Positions 7,766 to 16,538 of a DNA stretch of 64,000 nt are shown one piece after another (the first letter of the stretch is position 1; each line of letters opens with the position of its first letter). Source of the DNA: CBDCKN01 sp965219035 (GTDB taxonomy: Bacteria; Gemmatimonadota; Gemmatimonadetes; Longimicrobiales; Gaopeijiaceae); NCBI GenBank assembly GCA_965219035.1, contig CBDCMR010000003.1, positions 620,001-684,000 of the forward strand. Reading direction: 5' to 3'. Both the position numbers and the translations under genes were made by a program. The notes under the pieces were generated by a model. The model did no database searches, was not told where the DNA came from, and saw nothing but the letters and a program-made list of their open reading frames with translations.

Positions 7766-9610
7766 ATGAGCGTGGTTCACACCGTGTCGTGGGTGATCTC
7801 GAGGAAGGGATCGTGGCCCTTGTTGGGGGTCGCGCTCCTTCTTGCCACGGTGGCCCCGGCCCACACTGTGGCACAGGAAGTGACCGCCCGGGCCTTCCTC
7901 ACCCCCACCACGGTGGGCCTCAACAGGCAGTTCGTACTCAACGTCGAGGTGACGGGCACGCAGCGGACCGACACCGATCCGGAGCTTCCGGTCATGGGGA
8001 GCTTCGCCCGCTACCTAGGGGCCAGCAGCTCCACCAACATGCAGATGATCAACGGGGTCACCACGGTCTCGCTGATCGTCCAGTATCGCTACCAGGCCGT
8101 CGAGGAAGGCACCTTCGATATCGGCCCCGTCACGGTTCGGGCGGGGGGGCGGGTTCTCGGGACTGAGCCGGTGACGCTCACCGTGTCCGCCGCCCCGCCG
8201 CATCCGCCGGGTGCCGGCCCTCCCCCCGAGGACCCCTCCGGCGTGAGCCCCGAGGACCTGTTCGTGGTGGCCGAGGTCAGCAAGCGCCGGGTCTACGAGA
8301 ACGAGCCCGTCGTGGTGCAGTACCGCCTCTTCACGCGCGTCAGCGTCAGCTCCTACAGCATCACGCAGGCTGCGGGAAGCGAGGGCTTCTGGGTGGAGGA
8401 CGTTCCCCAGACGCAGAGCCCCCAGGTCGAGCAGGTGGTGAGGGATGGAACACAGTACGCCACCGCCGCCCTCAAGCACGTCGTGCTCTTCCCCACGGGA
8501 CCCGGAACCAAGACCGTCGAGCCCCTCAGCGTGGAAGCCAGGGTCAGGGTGCAGCAGCGGTCGCGGGACCCCTTCGAGGATTTCTTCAACCGCAGCTCTC
8601 TCTTCGGCTCGCTGGTGCCCACTGTGGTGGCGTCCGACCCCGTGGACATCGAGGTGCTGCCGCTACCTGAGGCCGGCCGGCCCGAGAGCTTCACGGGTCT
8701 CGTTGGCCGGCTCGACGTCACGGCTTCCGTCGATCGAGCCGATGTAGCAACGAACGAGGCGGTGACGCTGTCCGTTACGGTCTCCGGAGAAGGGAACCTG
8801 CGAGCGCTCGCGGCGCCCACGATCGACTTCTCCCGTGACTTCGAGGTCTTTCCCCCGGAGGTGTCGGAGTCCATCGACCGACGCGGGACTCGCATCAGCG
8901 GGACCAAGATCTACCACTACGTTCTGATCCCTAGGACGCCGGGCGAGAAGACCATCCCCTCCATCGAGATGGGCTACTTCGATGCGGGGAGTGGGCGCTA
9001 CGCCACGGCGGCGACCGACCCGTTGGCTCTGGAGGTGACCGGGGACGCCGTGGTGATCGCGCCCGGTGTACGCACCGGCGTGGAGACGCTTCGGGAGGAT
9101 ATCCGATTCATCCAGATCGCTCCCCCGCGCTTCGCCGTGGCCGACAGCTCGATCTTCGACTCTCCGGCCTTCTGGGTGGTGATACTGCTCCCCCTGGTCG
9201 CCATGATCGGGGCGTTGGGCATCAGGTGGCACCAGGACCGCCTGGAAGGCGACGTGGCGTACGCCCGGGGGCGTCGGGCCAGCCGCGTAGCGAGGAAGCG
9301 CCTGGCCCGGGCGCAGTCGGCCATGTCCGGGGATGATGCACGGGGCTTCTACGCGGAGGTTGAGCGGGCCCTGCGGGGCTTCCTCGCCGACAAGCTCAAC
9401 GTCGCCGAGGCCGGTTTCATGTCCGACAGCGCTGAGTCCGAGCTCCGCGAGCGTGGGGTTTCACCGGATGCGGTCGAGGAATACCTGAAGTGCCTGGGCG
9501 CGTGCGACCGGGCGCGCTTCGCTCCCCCGGGCCCCGGCGGCGAGGAGCGGGCCGCGTTCTTCGAGCGGGCGGCCAGGGCCATGACTGCCGTCCAGGAAGG
9601 GCTGTCATGA
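7766..9610 (+). CDS. batD: BatD, large extracytoplasmic beta-domain protein
   Basis: 614 residues: a signal peptide cleaving near VAPAHTVAQE, several beta-sandwich domains with the BatD hallmarks (FVLNVEVTG; NEPVVVQYRLFTRVSV; EGNLRALAAPTIDFS), a membrane helix near residue 470 (AFWVVILLPLVAMIGALGI) and a cytoplasmic helical domain. BatD (oxygen-tolerance protein family, PF13584) is the largest exported component of the operon. The gene is intact. Its last codons belong to a tandem repeat running into batE (see 9581-9668). Confidence 0.9.
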   Translation: MSVVHTVSWVISRKGSWPLLGVALLLATVAPAHTVAQEVTARAFLTPTTVGLNRQFVLNVEVTGTQRTDTDPELPVMGSFARYLGASSSTNMQMINGVTTVSLIVQYRYQAVEEGTFDIGPVTVRAGGRVLGTEPVTLTVSAAPPHPPGAGPPPEDPSGVSPEDLFVVAEVSKRRVYENEPVVVQYRLFTRVSVSSYSITQAAGSEGFWVEDVPQTQSPQVEQVVRDGTQYATAALKHVVLFPTGPGTKTVEPLSVEARVRVQQRSRDPFEDFFNRSSLFGSLVPTVVASDPVDIEVLPLPEAGRPESFTGLVGRLDVTASVDRADVATNEAVTLSVTVSGEGNLRALAAPTIDFSRDFEVFPPEVSESIDRRGTRISGTKIYHYVLIPRTPGEKTIPSIEMGYFDAGSGRYATAATDPLALEVTGDAVVIAPGVRTGVETLREDIRFIQIAPPRFAVADSSIFDSPAFWVVILLPLVAMIGALGIRWHQDRLEGDVAYARGRRASRVARKRLARAQSAMSGDDARGFYAEVERALRGFLADKLNVAEAGFMSDSAESELRERGVSPDAVEEYLKCLGACDRARFAPPGPGGEERAAFFERAARAMTAVQEGLS

Positions 9611-9668
9611 GGGCCGTCCAGGAGGGGTGTCATGAGGGCCGTCCAGGAGCCGGTGTCATGAGGGCCGC
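9581..9668 (+). repeat. ~26-bp tandem repeat multiplying the batE translation start
   Basis: Units begin at ATG 9581, 9607, 9632 and 9658 (26, 25 and 26 bases apart; the last is only partial). Units 2 and 3 share ATGAGGGCCGTCCAGGAG exactly, and unit 1 differs at a few bases. Each contains a ribosome-binding-like CAGGA(G/A)GG before the next ATG. The first unit encodes the end of BatD. ATG 9607 and 9658 are in the batE frame. ATG 9632 is not, and opens a 9-codon frame (MRAVQEPVS) whose TGA overlaps ATG 9658. Confidence 0.85.
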
Positions 9669-10413
9669 TTTGCTGCTCTCTGCTCTGGCGGTCTTCGTTC
9701 CCGGGGCCGGATCCGCTCAGGTGGAGTTCTACCAGGAGGGCAACCGGCTCTATCAGGAGGGCGACTTCGAGGGAGCCCTCTCCAGCTACCTGAGGGTGGT
9801 CGAGGCCGGCTTCGAGAGCGGACAGGTCTACTACAACATCGGGAATGCGTACTTCAAGGGCGGCGATCTGGCACGCGCCATCCTCTACTATGAGCGGGCC
9901 CGGCGCCTCCTCCCCCGTGACGAGGACGTGCGCGCGAACCTGGATCTGGCCCGGTCGCTCACGGCCGACGAGATCGAGCCCCTCCCGAGGTTCTGGGTGC
10001 TGGACGCCTGGAGCTGGTGGGTCGACCTCCTGCCCAGATCACTCCTCGTCCTTCTGGTGGTCTCGGCGTACGTCGCCGCCATGAGCGGTGTGATCGTGCT
10101 CATCCTTAGGCGCGGAGCGCCTCCCGCGGTCTGGGGCGGACGCGTGGCGCTCGGTACCGGTGGGGTCCTTTTGGTCCTGGGGCTCAATCTGGCCATCCGG
10201 GAGCTGGAGATCGGTCAGGCGGAGGAGGCGGTAGTCCTGGAGCCGCAGGTGGACGTCATGAGCGCTCCCGTCGACGACGAGACCCTCACGATCTTCACGG
10301 TCCACGAAGGCACCAAGGTAAGGGTGGACCGCCGTGCCGAAGAATGGGCCGAGGTGGTTCTGGAGGATGGGAAGGTCGGCTGGGTCCGCGTAGAGGTGCT
10401 CGAAACGATCTGA
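9658..10413 (+). CDS. batE: BatE-like TPR-SH3 membrane protein
   Basis: 251 residues from ATG 9658, chosen because the signal peptide (LLLSALAVFVPGAGSAQ) follows directly. ATG 9607 in the same frame would add 17 repeat-encoded residues. Tetratricopeptide repeats (YQEGNRLYQEGDFEGALSSY; YYNIGNAYFKGGDLARAILY) are followed by two membrane helices (about residues 125-185) and a C-terminal SH3-like domain (VMSAPVDDETLTIFTVHEGT ... GWVRVEVLE). This is the standard BatE layout: periplasmic TPR, membrane pair, SH3b. It is the last gene of the first Bat operon. Confidence 0.88.
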   Translation: MRAALLLSALAVFVPGAGSAQVEFYQEGNRLYQEGDFEGALSSYLRVVEAGFESGQVYYNIGNAYFKGGDLARAILYYERARRLLPRDEDVRANLDLARSLTADEIEPLPRFWVLDAWSWWVDLLPRSLLVLLVVSAYVAAMSGVIVLILRRGAPPAVWGGRVALGTGGVLLVLGLNLAIRELEIGQAEEAVVLEPQVDVMSAPVDDETLTIFTVHEGTKVRVDRRAEEWAEVVLEDGKVGWVRVEVLETI

Positions 10414-10515
10414 GCGACGCACAACGGGGGTCGGGACGTGGCCGAGATGGCTCGTCTCCCCCGGGATGCGGCCCACGCCTCCCGGAAGGCCGGTCGTTCG
10501 TCTATCCTTCACGCC

Positions 10516-12747
10516 ATGTCGCGATCGGACAGTCACGGCCGCAGAAGCTTAGGCCTTTGGGGCGCCACCGGTGTAGGCGTCGGTGCCATCGTGGGCGGCG
10601 GGGTGCTCGCCCTTGCCGGCGTCGCGTTTGCCACGACCGGACCCAGCGCCATCGTCGCCTTTGCCGTGAACGGCGCCATCGCCGTGCTCACGGCTCTGTC
10701 TTTTGCGGAGCTCGCCTCTCGTTTTCCCGAGTCCGGAGGCACTTACACCTATGCCCGCAAGGTACTGGCCGTCGAGGCGGCCTTTGCGGTGGGTTGGGTG
10801 GTGTGGTTCGCATCGGTGGTGGCAGGGGTGCTCTACGCCCTCGGGTTCGCCGTCTTCCTGATCCCCGTCCTCGAGCAGCTCATCCGGGCTGCCGGAGGCA
10901 CGCCTCCGGGATGGCTCGGCGGCCGATTCGCCATGCTGCTGTACGCGCTGGCCGCCGTGGGCTACTACGTCTGGAGCCTCTCGCGCTCGACGGCCCAGAG
11001 CGGCCAGTGGTCGACGGTCGGGAAGGTGATCGTATTCGCCGGCCTCATCGCGGCAGGCTTCTGGGTCTTGATTACTCGCCCGCCAACCCTCGGGGAGCTG
11101 ACGGCGAGCTTTCAGCCCTTCCTGGAGACCGGGGGTCAGGGCCTGGTCCAGGCCATGGGTTACACATTCATCGCGCTGCAGGGCTTCGACCTGATCGCCG
11201 CGGTGGGTGGGGAGGTGAAGCGGCCGGAGCGAACGATACCTCGAGCCATGTTGCTCTCTCTCGGTGTGGCCCTCGTCATCTACCTCCCGCTGCTGTGCCT
11301 GATCGTCGCCCTCGGCGCGCCGGGCCAGTCCATCGCCGCCCTGGCCGGAGAGAACCCGGAAATCCTGGTGGCGGTAGCCGTAGGCAATTTTCTCGGTCCC
11401 ACCGGTTATTGGCTGATCGTCGTGGCGGGTGTCTTATCCATGCTCTCCGCGCTGCATGCCAACCTGCTGGCTGCGTCGCGGTTTGCCAGGACCATGGCGT
11501 CGCACCGCACTCTGCCGCGGTGGCTGGACCACGTGACTCCTGATCGGGGCACGCCCGTGCGCGCCATCCAGCTGACCGGGGTCACCGTGGGGTTCCTGCT
11601 GATCGCGGTCCCCGACGTGGCGGCAGCGGGCGCGATGTCGGGACTCATCTTTCTGGCCAGCTTCGCCATCGCCCACGGGATCGCCTATCTCGTTCGAACG
11701 CGAGCGGGCGACGCCAGCCCGTTCCAGACCCCCGCGTTTCCGCTGATTCCGGCTGTCGGCGGCGTGGCGTGCCTCTCTCTGGCAATGTTCCAGGCTCTGG
11801 CGGTGCCCTCTGCGGGCGTTCTGGCAGCTCTGTGGTTGAGCCTCGGTGCCATCCTGTACGTGACCCAGTTCGCACATGGGGCCCGGGTGGTGGATGCCTC
11901 GTCGGAGGCCCTCGATCCGCAGCTCATGCGTTTGCGGGGCCGTGACCCCTTGACTCTCGTGCCGATCGCCAATCCCGCCAGCACGGAAACCCTGGTGACC
12001 ATGGCCCACGCGCTGGCGCCCCGATCCGTGTCACGGGTTCTCCTCCTCTCGGTGGTCGGCCGCCCGGACGAGTGGCCCGCCGACGGGTTACCGCCCCAGC
12101 TGGTGGACGCGCAGTCCATACTGGGCGGTGCGCTCTCCAAAGCCCTTTCGGCCGACCTCAGGCCCGAGGCGTTGATCACCATCGGTGACGACCCCTGGAA
12201 AGAGATCGCTCGGGTGGCGGCACGGACCCGCTGTGAGAGTCTGCTCCTCGGTGTCGGCCAACTGGGCAAGTCGCTCATGGCTGGGCCGCTGGAGCGACTG
12301 ATCGGAAGGGTCGATGCCGATGTGGTCATTCTGGGGGCCCCCAGTGGTTGGGACCTCTCCGAGGCGAGGAGGATCCTAGTCCCCTCGGGGGGTGCACGGT
12401 TCCAGAGCCCGATTCGCGCGCGCCTCCTGGGCAGCCTCTCCCAGAGCGACGAGCGAGAGGTGACGTTCCTGCGTGTCCTGCCCGCGAATGCGAGCCGCGA
12501 GATCATCCGTCGGGCCGATCACGAGCTCCGAAAGCTGGCGGAGGACGAGGCTCCGGGGGTGAGCCAAGGAGTCGTGGTCATGAGCGACGACGTGGTGGCA
12601 GAAGTCGTGGACAGGGCGGCCGGAAGTGATCTGATGATCCTCGGCCTCAAACGGATCGACAGACGGCGGAAGGTTTTCGGTGAGAAAATGCTGGAGATCG
12701 CTCAGGCCATAGGGTGCCCGGTCCTCATGATCAGTCAACGTAGCTGA
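10516..12747 (+). CDS. APC-superfamily amino-acid permease with C-terminal Usp domains
   Basis: About 743 residues. Residues 1-420 are twelve to fourteen hydrophobic helices of the amino-acid/polyamine/organocation family, starting with GVGVGAIVGGGVLALAGVAF, where the glycine-rich G-V-G-x-I-V-G-G-G turn binds substrate. The remaining ~300 residues are soluble and contain two universal-stress-protein-like halves (SRVLLLSVVG ... SLLLGVGQLGKSLMAGPLER; ARRILVPSGG ... DLMILGLKR). Permease-Usp fusions are common, and the Usp part is taken to be a cytoplasmic nucleotide-binding regulator. GTG 10438 or ATG 10447 would add up to 26 residues. ATG 10516 begins where similarity to permeases begins. Substrate cannot be told. 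Confidence 0.85.
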   Translation: MSRSDSHGRRSLGLWGATGVGVGAIVGGGVLALAGVAFATTGPSAIVAFAVNGAIAVLTALSFAELASRFPESGGTYTYARKVLAVEAAFAVGWVVWFASVVAGVLYALGFAVFLIPVLEQLIRAAGGTPPGWLGGRFAMLLYALAAVGYYVWSLSRSTAQSGQWSTVGKVIVFAGLIAAGFWVLITRPPTLGELTASFQPFLETGGQGLVQAMGYTFIALQGFDLIAAVGGEVKRPERTIPRAMLLSLGVALVIYLPLLCLIVALGAPGQSIAALAGENPEILVAVAVGNFLGPTGYWLIVVAGVLSMLSALHANLLAASRFARTMASHRTLPRWLDHVTPDRGTPVRAIQLTGVTVGFLLIAVPDVAAAGAMSGLIFLASFAIAHGIAYLVRTRAGDASPFQTPAFPLIPAVGGVACLSLAMFQALAVPSAGVLAALWLSLGAILYVTQFAHGARVVDASSEALDPQLMRLRGRDPLTLVPIANPASTETLVTMAHALAPRSVSRVLLLSVVGRPDEWPADGLPPQLVDAQSILGGALSKALSADLRPEALITIGDDPWKEIARVAARTRCESLLLGVGQLGKSLMAGPLERLIGRVDADVVILGAPSGWDLSEARRILVPSGGARFQSPIRARLLGSLSQSDEREVTFLRVLPANASREIIRRADHELRKLAEDEAPGVSQGVVVMSDDVVAEVVDRAAGSDLMILGLKRIDRRRKVFGEKMLEIAQAIGCPVLMISQRS

Positions 12748-12890
12748 AGTGTGGAATGAGCTCGAAGCGGTTTATCTGATGATGGCGCCGTGGTGGATCG
12801 ATGGAAATCGCGAGGTCCACCTGCTCTCGGACGAGCATGTTCCACTCGACCAAATCGAATTCTTCTCGTGGCGGGACTAGCCGTGCACGA

Positions 12891-13379
12891 ATGACCCGGC
12901 TTCTCGGGAACGCTTTCCTGATCGCTGTGTCCTTGGCTGCGGCACTCGTCCTGACCGAAGTCGTTCTGAGAATCGCGGTTCCCCAGTCAGAGATCCAATA
13001 TGGATGGGGCCTGGAGAAGGAAGGCCTCAAGCCGACGAGGACCGCCTATCAAGCCCGACTGGAAGAGGCCCGTGGAAAGGAAGCAGCTCAGAGTCCTTCT
13101 GCTAGGAGATTCCCAGGTCGAGAACAGGGGGACATCTCCCCTGGTCCTTCCTGCCACGTTCCTGGAGCGTGGCGCTGGAGGCCGCTGTATCGAGAGAGCA
13201 GACCTGCGGCCCTTCGAGTCAAGGTGAAGACCTTGACGTCCTGGTTCTTACCCTCGGGCGCAGAGGATGGGGACTACTCATGGAGATCGGACTCGTCTGC
13301 CGTCTTCTTTCTCGGTAGTCACACGAGGTCGAGCGGTCACAACAACGACTCGTCTGAGGCTGGGCACCGGCGCTCGTAG
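12891..13379 (+). pseudogene. Broken SGNH/GDSL-type hydrolase gene
   Basis: From ATG 12891 the frame gives a single membrane helix (LGNAFLIAVSLAAALVLTEV) and the start of an extracytoplasmic domain (VLRIAVPQSEIQYGWGLEKE), as in membrane-anchored SGNH acyl-esterases of envelope glycans. The catalytic block I, QLRVLLLGDSQVENRGT (Gly-Asp-Ser), lies in another frame near 13083-13133, so there is a frameshift at about 13070-13085. The later blocks and the catalytic Asp/His are not recognisable before 13380. The gene is therefore degenerate or badly read. Nothing else is seen in 12748-12890. Confidence 0.55.
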
Positions 13380-13442
13380 GGTTTCTTCAGACAGTTTTTT
13401 GGCGTAAGCTTTGAGCCCATCGCATTTCTATAGGGGGTAGAC

Positions 13443-13634
13443 ATGTTTGGCAACAAGACCGCAAGCATTCTCGTGCTTGTAATCGGGATCGGGCTTTTGG
13501 CCGCTTCACTTCTGGCCGATGTCATCGGTCTTGGAGACGACGCTGGTTTTGGAAACCAGCAGACGATGGGGACGATTGCAGGAGTAGCGATAACGGCAAT
13601 CGGCTTTTTCCTCACGCGTCGAAAAGCGGAATAG
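13443..13634 (+). CDS. Small two-helix membrane protein
   Basis: 63 residues with a good ribosome-binding site (TAGGGGGTAG, five bases before the ATG). There are two hydrophobic stretches: residues 8-27 (SILVLVIGIGLLAASLLADV) and residues 41-57 (MGTIAGVAITAIGFFLT). A basic end (TRRKAE) puts the C-terminus inside. I do not recognise a named family. Stand-alone, between the broken hydrolase and the small gene at 13699. Confidence 0.65.
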   Translation: MFGNKTASILVLVIGIGLLAASLLADVIGLGDDAGFGNQQTMGTIAGVAITAIGFFLTRRKAE

Positions 13635-13698
13635 CATCATCGCCATCCAGGCTGCGTAGACTTACCAGCCAGTGGGCGAACGATCTTCGTTTGATCTT

Positions 13699-13848
13699 AT
13701 GGCTGGTACAGCAAGGCAGAGGAGCCAGCCCAACAAGGATCCCCCGCAGGCACGGTCGAGCGACACCTCGGGCGCGGTGAGGGACACGCTAGAGGCGATG
13801 CAGCGTATTCCGGTCCTCGCCGCTACGCTGGAGGAACGCGCGCGGTGA
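13699..13848 (+). CDS. Possible 49-residue protein
   Basis: ATG 13699 to TGA 13846-13848 encodes a hydrophilic N-terminal half rich in Gln/Pro/Arg and an amphipathic helix at the end (VRDTLEAMQRIPVLAATLEE plus R-A-R). The C-terminal half has protein-like composition. No convincing ribosome-binding site is visible. The ATG sits in the right arm of a hairpin formed by ACCAGCCA and TGGCTGGT (about 13664-13708), which could mask it. It may equally be the tail of a lost larger gene. From 13849 to 14032 I see no gene, only hairpins. Confidence 0.3.
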   Translation: MAGTARQRSQPNKDPPQARSSDTSGAVRDTLEAMQRIPVLAATLEERAR

Positions 13849-13978
13849 CGTTACCGGTGACAAACCCCACGGCTGACAGCGGTTGCTGGCGGTTGAGGAG
13901 GGTTGGTGGCATCTCAGGCGTGTGGCCGTAAGGCTAGTGACTACAACGCTATAGAGTCGAGGGCGGGGAAGGCGCCAA

Positions 13979-14008
13979 GCGCTGGCGGTTGACCGCCACG
14001 TTCAGCGC
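13979..14008 (-). terminator. Two-part stem-loop after the tolC-like gene
   Basis: GCGCTG (13979-13984) pairs with CAGCGC (14003-14008) around an inner GGCGG-TTGA-CCGCC stem. It begins 25 bases beyond the stop of the minus-strand tolC-like gene, where a terminator is expected. There is no T-run, so factor-independent termination is doubtful. Confidence 0.3.
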
Positions 14009-14032
14009 CACCGCGGCGCTTCGTTCGAGCTC

Positions 14033-15259
14033 CTATCGACTTGCCCCCACTGCAGCGTTCAAGGCGACCCTGGCCGACTGCTCGGCCAACCAAACGTCCC
14101 AGTAGGCCAACTCCGCCTCCCAGAGTTGACTCTGGAGCAGGAGGGCGGTCGGCAGGTCCAGTTGACCCGAAGCCCGAGCTCTCTCGAGAAGCTGACGATT
14201 GCTCTGCGCAGGGCCCAGGACGCGCTCCTGGTACACCGAAAGAGCCCGCCTGGAGGCCCGGAGCCGATCGAACGCGGTGGAGACCTCGATCTGGACGCGT
14301 ACCTCGAGATCCCTCAGTTCCTCCCCTCGGACCCGCACCTCTGCGCTTCTCTGCTGCCGGACACCCTGGTTCCGATCCCAGAGAGGGAGTGGTATGCTGA
14401 CTCGAACGCCCAGTGTGGTCGGCTCGCCCGCGCCGCTCCGGTCGGCAACGGCGGCGAGACCCAGATTGGGAATCAGCTCGCGCCGCGAGAGCCGTTCCAG
14501 CTCTTCGGACTGTGAAACCCTGGCGTGGGCAGCGATTCTGTCAGGCCGGCGGGCGAGCGCCTCCGCGAGGAGATCGTCCACGCTATCCGACTCGATCACG
14601 ACCTCGGGGCCTTCGTCGACCACGCTCACGAAGGTGCTGGGGGCGATGTCCAACAAGGCCCCCAGCTCCCTCCGTGCAGCGACCAACTCCTGTTCTGCGA
14701 CGAGTTTGGCCGCCTCGGCGCGTCCAGCCTGGATCTCGGCGAGGTTGACCTCTAGCGGGGTGACGTCTCCACTCCGGTACTGGGCTTCGACCGCGCGGTC
14801 GAGGTCCCCGAGAATCCGAGCGGCAGCGACACGTACCCGGCTCCCGCGCTCGGCTGCGACGACCCCCACGTAGGCGAGGTCCACTTCGGCCCTGAGCAGT
14901 CGCATGCGGTCGTCGTACCCTGCGGTGGATGCCTCGGCGTCGAACCGTGACGCAGACGAACGGAGCCCGGCTTGGCCGGCCCATTCGATCTCCTGCGAGA
15001 GAATCGCCTCAAAGTCGCCCGTCCCACCCGGATCGGCAAGCTCGACGGCCTTGAAGTCGGCCCTCGGATTGAGACGGTAGGTCGAGAATGCCCGCGCCGC
15101 GAGAGCCCGTGGACCCTGCGTCATGGCCAACTCACGAGCTCGTGCAAGGGTCAGGCTCAGGGTATCTCCCGTGGCAGGCCCCTGTAGGTCACTGGCCTCG
15201 ATGCCGGTTGAGGGCACGAGGATGGCAAGAGCCGCCAGAATGATCGGGGTCCTGTTCAT
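14033..15259 (-). CDS. TolC-family outer-membrane efflux protein (CusC/CzcC type)
   Basis: 408 residues, the usual length for short metal-efflux TolC homologues. Signal peptide (MNRTPIILAALAILVPSTGI), then two repeats of the outer-membrane efflux fold: long amphipathic helices (LSLTLARARELAMTQGPRAL; QYRSGDVTPLEVNLAEIQAG) and strand segments (TTLGVRVSIPLPLWDRNQG, the typical second-repeat motif). It should form the outer channel for the RND pump encoded divergently from 15325. The 65-base gap between the two holds a perfect 13-bp palindrome (15301-15313). Confidence 0.88.
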   Translation of the reverse strand: MNRTPIILAALAILVPSTGIEASDLQGPATGDTLSLTLARARELAMTQGPRALAARAFSTYRLNPRADFKAVELADPGGTGDFEAILSQEIEWAGQAGLRSSASRFDAEASTAGYDDRMRLLRAEVDLAYVGVVAAERGSRVRVAAARILGDLDRAVEAQYRSGDVTPLEVNLAEIQAGRAEAAKLVAEQELVAARRELGALLDIAPSTFVSVVDEGPEVVIESDSVDDLLAEALARRPDRIAAHARVSQSEELERLSRRELIPNLGLAAVADRSGAGEPTTLGVRVSIPLPLWDRNQGVRQQRSAEVRVRGEELRDLEVRVQIEVSTAFDRLRASRRALSVYQERVLGPAQSNRQLLERARASGQLDLPTALLLQSQLWEAELAYWDVWLAEQSARVALNAAVGASR

Positions 15260-15300
15260 GTGCAGTCTCCGTCCTTGCTAGAGTCGTCGTAAGTCGCCAA

Positions 15301-15313
15301 GGTGACAGTCACC
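15301..15313. promoter_or_regulatory. Palindrome in the divergent efflux promoter region
   Basis: GGTGACAGTCACC is a perfect inverted repeat with a one-base centre, midway in the 65-base divergent spacer between the tolC-like and adaptor genes. That position suits an operator controlling both sides. Metal-responsive regulators commonly bind such sites, but which regulator is unknown. Confidence 0.4.
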
Positions 15314-15324
15314 ACAAGCCTTGG

Positions 15325-16538
15325 ATGTCGAATCGTATGGTCAGAGCCCGTTCGGGACGAGTGCCGACCTCGGCAGCATTGCTGGTCCTTACCGGCGTGA
15401 TCGCCTGCGGTGACGGAGAGTCTGCCGAGGAGCCCGCACACGTCCAGAACCCGATCGCGGAGGCGGATCTCACCACCGTGCGCCTCACGGAGCGGGCGGT
15501 CGAGAGGGTCGGGATAGAGGTGGGCGCCGTGACATCGCGGGAGCTCAGGCGACACCGCGCGCTGGGTGGAGAGCTTATCCCGCCACCCGGCTCCGCCGTA
15601 CGGGTGTCGGCCCCGCGTGCCGCCACCGTTCTCGCCCCGGAATCCGGACGGATTCCGGCGGCCGGCGCGACCGTTTCGGCGGGACAGCAGCTGCTCCGGC
15701 TGGCGATCCTTCCCAACGGGAACGCGTGGGGTGGCGCTCGCGAGGCCCTAACGGTGGCGGAGGCACGTCTAACTAACGCGCGGGCAAAGGCCGACCGGGC
15801 CCTCACACTCCTCAACGACAGCGTGGGCTCACTGGCGGCCTACGAGGACGCCCGAGCCGAACTCGAGAGCGCTGCGGCTGAAGCCCAAGCGTGGAGGGCG
15901 CGGTTCGATCTTCTCCAGACAGGCGTCACGGGAGCGGACGCCGCCGCTCTCTCTCCGGTGGTGCTGATGGCCCCCAGGTCCGGGTCCGTTCTTTCGCTCA
16001 GCGTCACGGCGGGCCAGACCGTGGTGGACGGCGCGGCGCTGCTCGAGATCGTCGACCTCGATCCGCTCTGGGTTCGAGTGCCGTTGTACGCCGGTGACGT
16101 CGCCGATGTCGACGCGGAAGCACCGGCGCGGTTCTCGTCCTCTCCGATCCGCCCGGAGCGAAGGGCACGCCAGCGTCGCGAGTCCAGGGCCCTCCCACCG
16201 CGAATTCGAGAACGGCGTCCGTCGATCTCTTTTACGAGATGGGAAACCCCGATCTCATGTTTCGTCCGGGCCAGCGCGTGACCGTGCGAGTGCCCATCGA
16301 GGGGAGTACGACCATACGAACGGTCGTGCCCTGGTCGGCGATCATGCTCGACATCAACGGTGGAGCCTGGGTCTACGAGGTACTCGAGGACGGCCTGTAT
16401 GCGCGCCGGCGAGTCGAGGTGGCGGACGTCGTTGACGGCTACGCGGTACTCACCCGAGGGCCGGTGCCGAATACGCAGGTTGTGGTGGTGGGAGCCGCCG
16501 AGCTCTACAGCACCGAATTCGGAGACGCGTCTCACTGA
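15325..16538 (+). pseudogene. RND periplasmic adaptor (HlyD/CusB-like), frameshifted
   Basis: A lipoprotein-type start (LLVLTGVIAC, lipobox Cys near residue 28) is followed by the barrel-sandwich/lipoyl domain (VSAPRAATVLAPESGRIPAA), a helical hairpin and the second lipoyl half (LMAPRSGSVLSLSVTAGQTV). After ADVDAEAPAR the frame is lost. Restoring one G near 16129-16131 gives VLVLSDPPGAKGTPASRV and then the membrane-proximal domain in the other frame (YEMGNPDLMFRPGQRVTVRV ... PNTQVVVVGAAEL). So one single-base deletion separates an otherwise complete adaptor of about 400 residues. The pump gene overlaps the stop (TGATG at 16536-16540). Confidence 0.8.
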
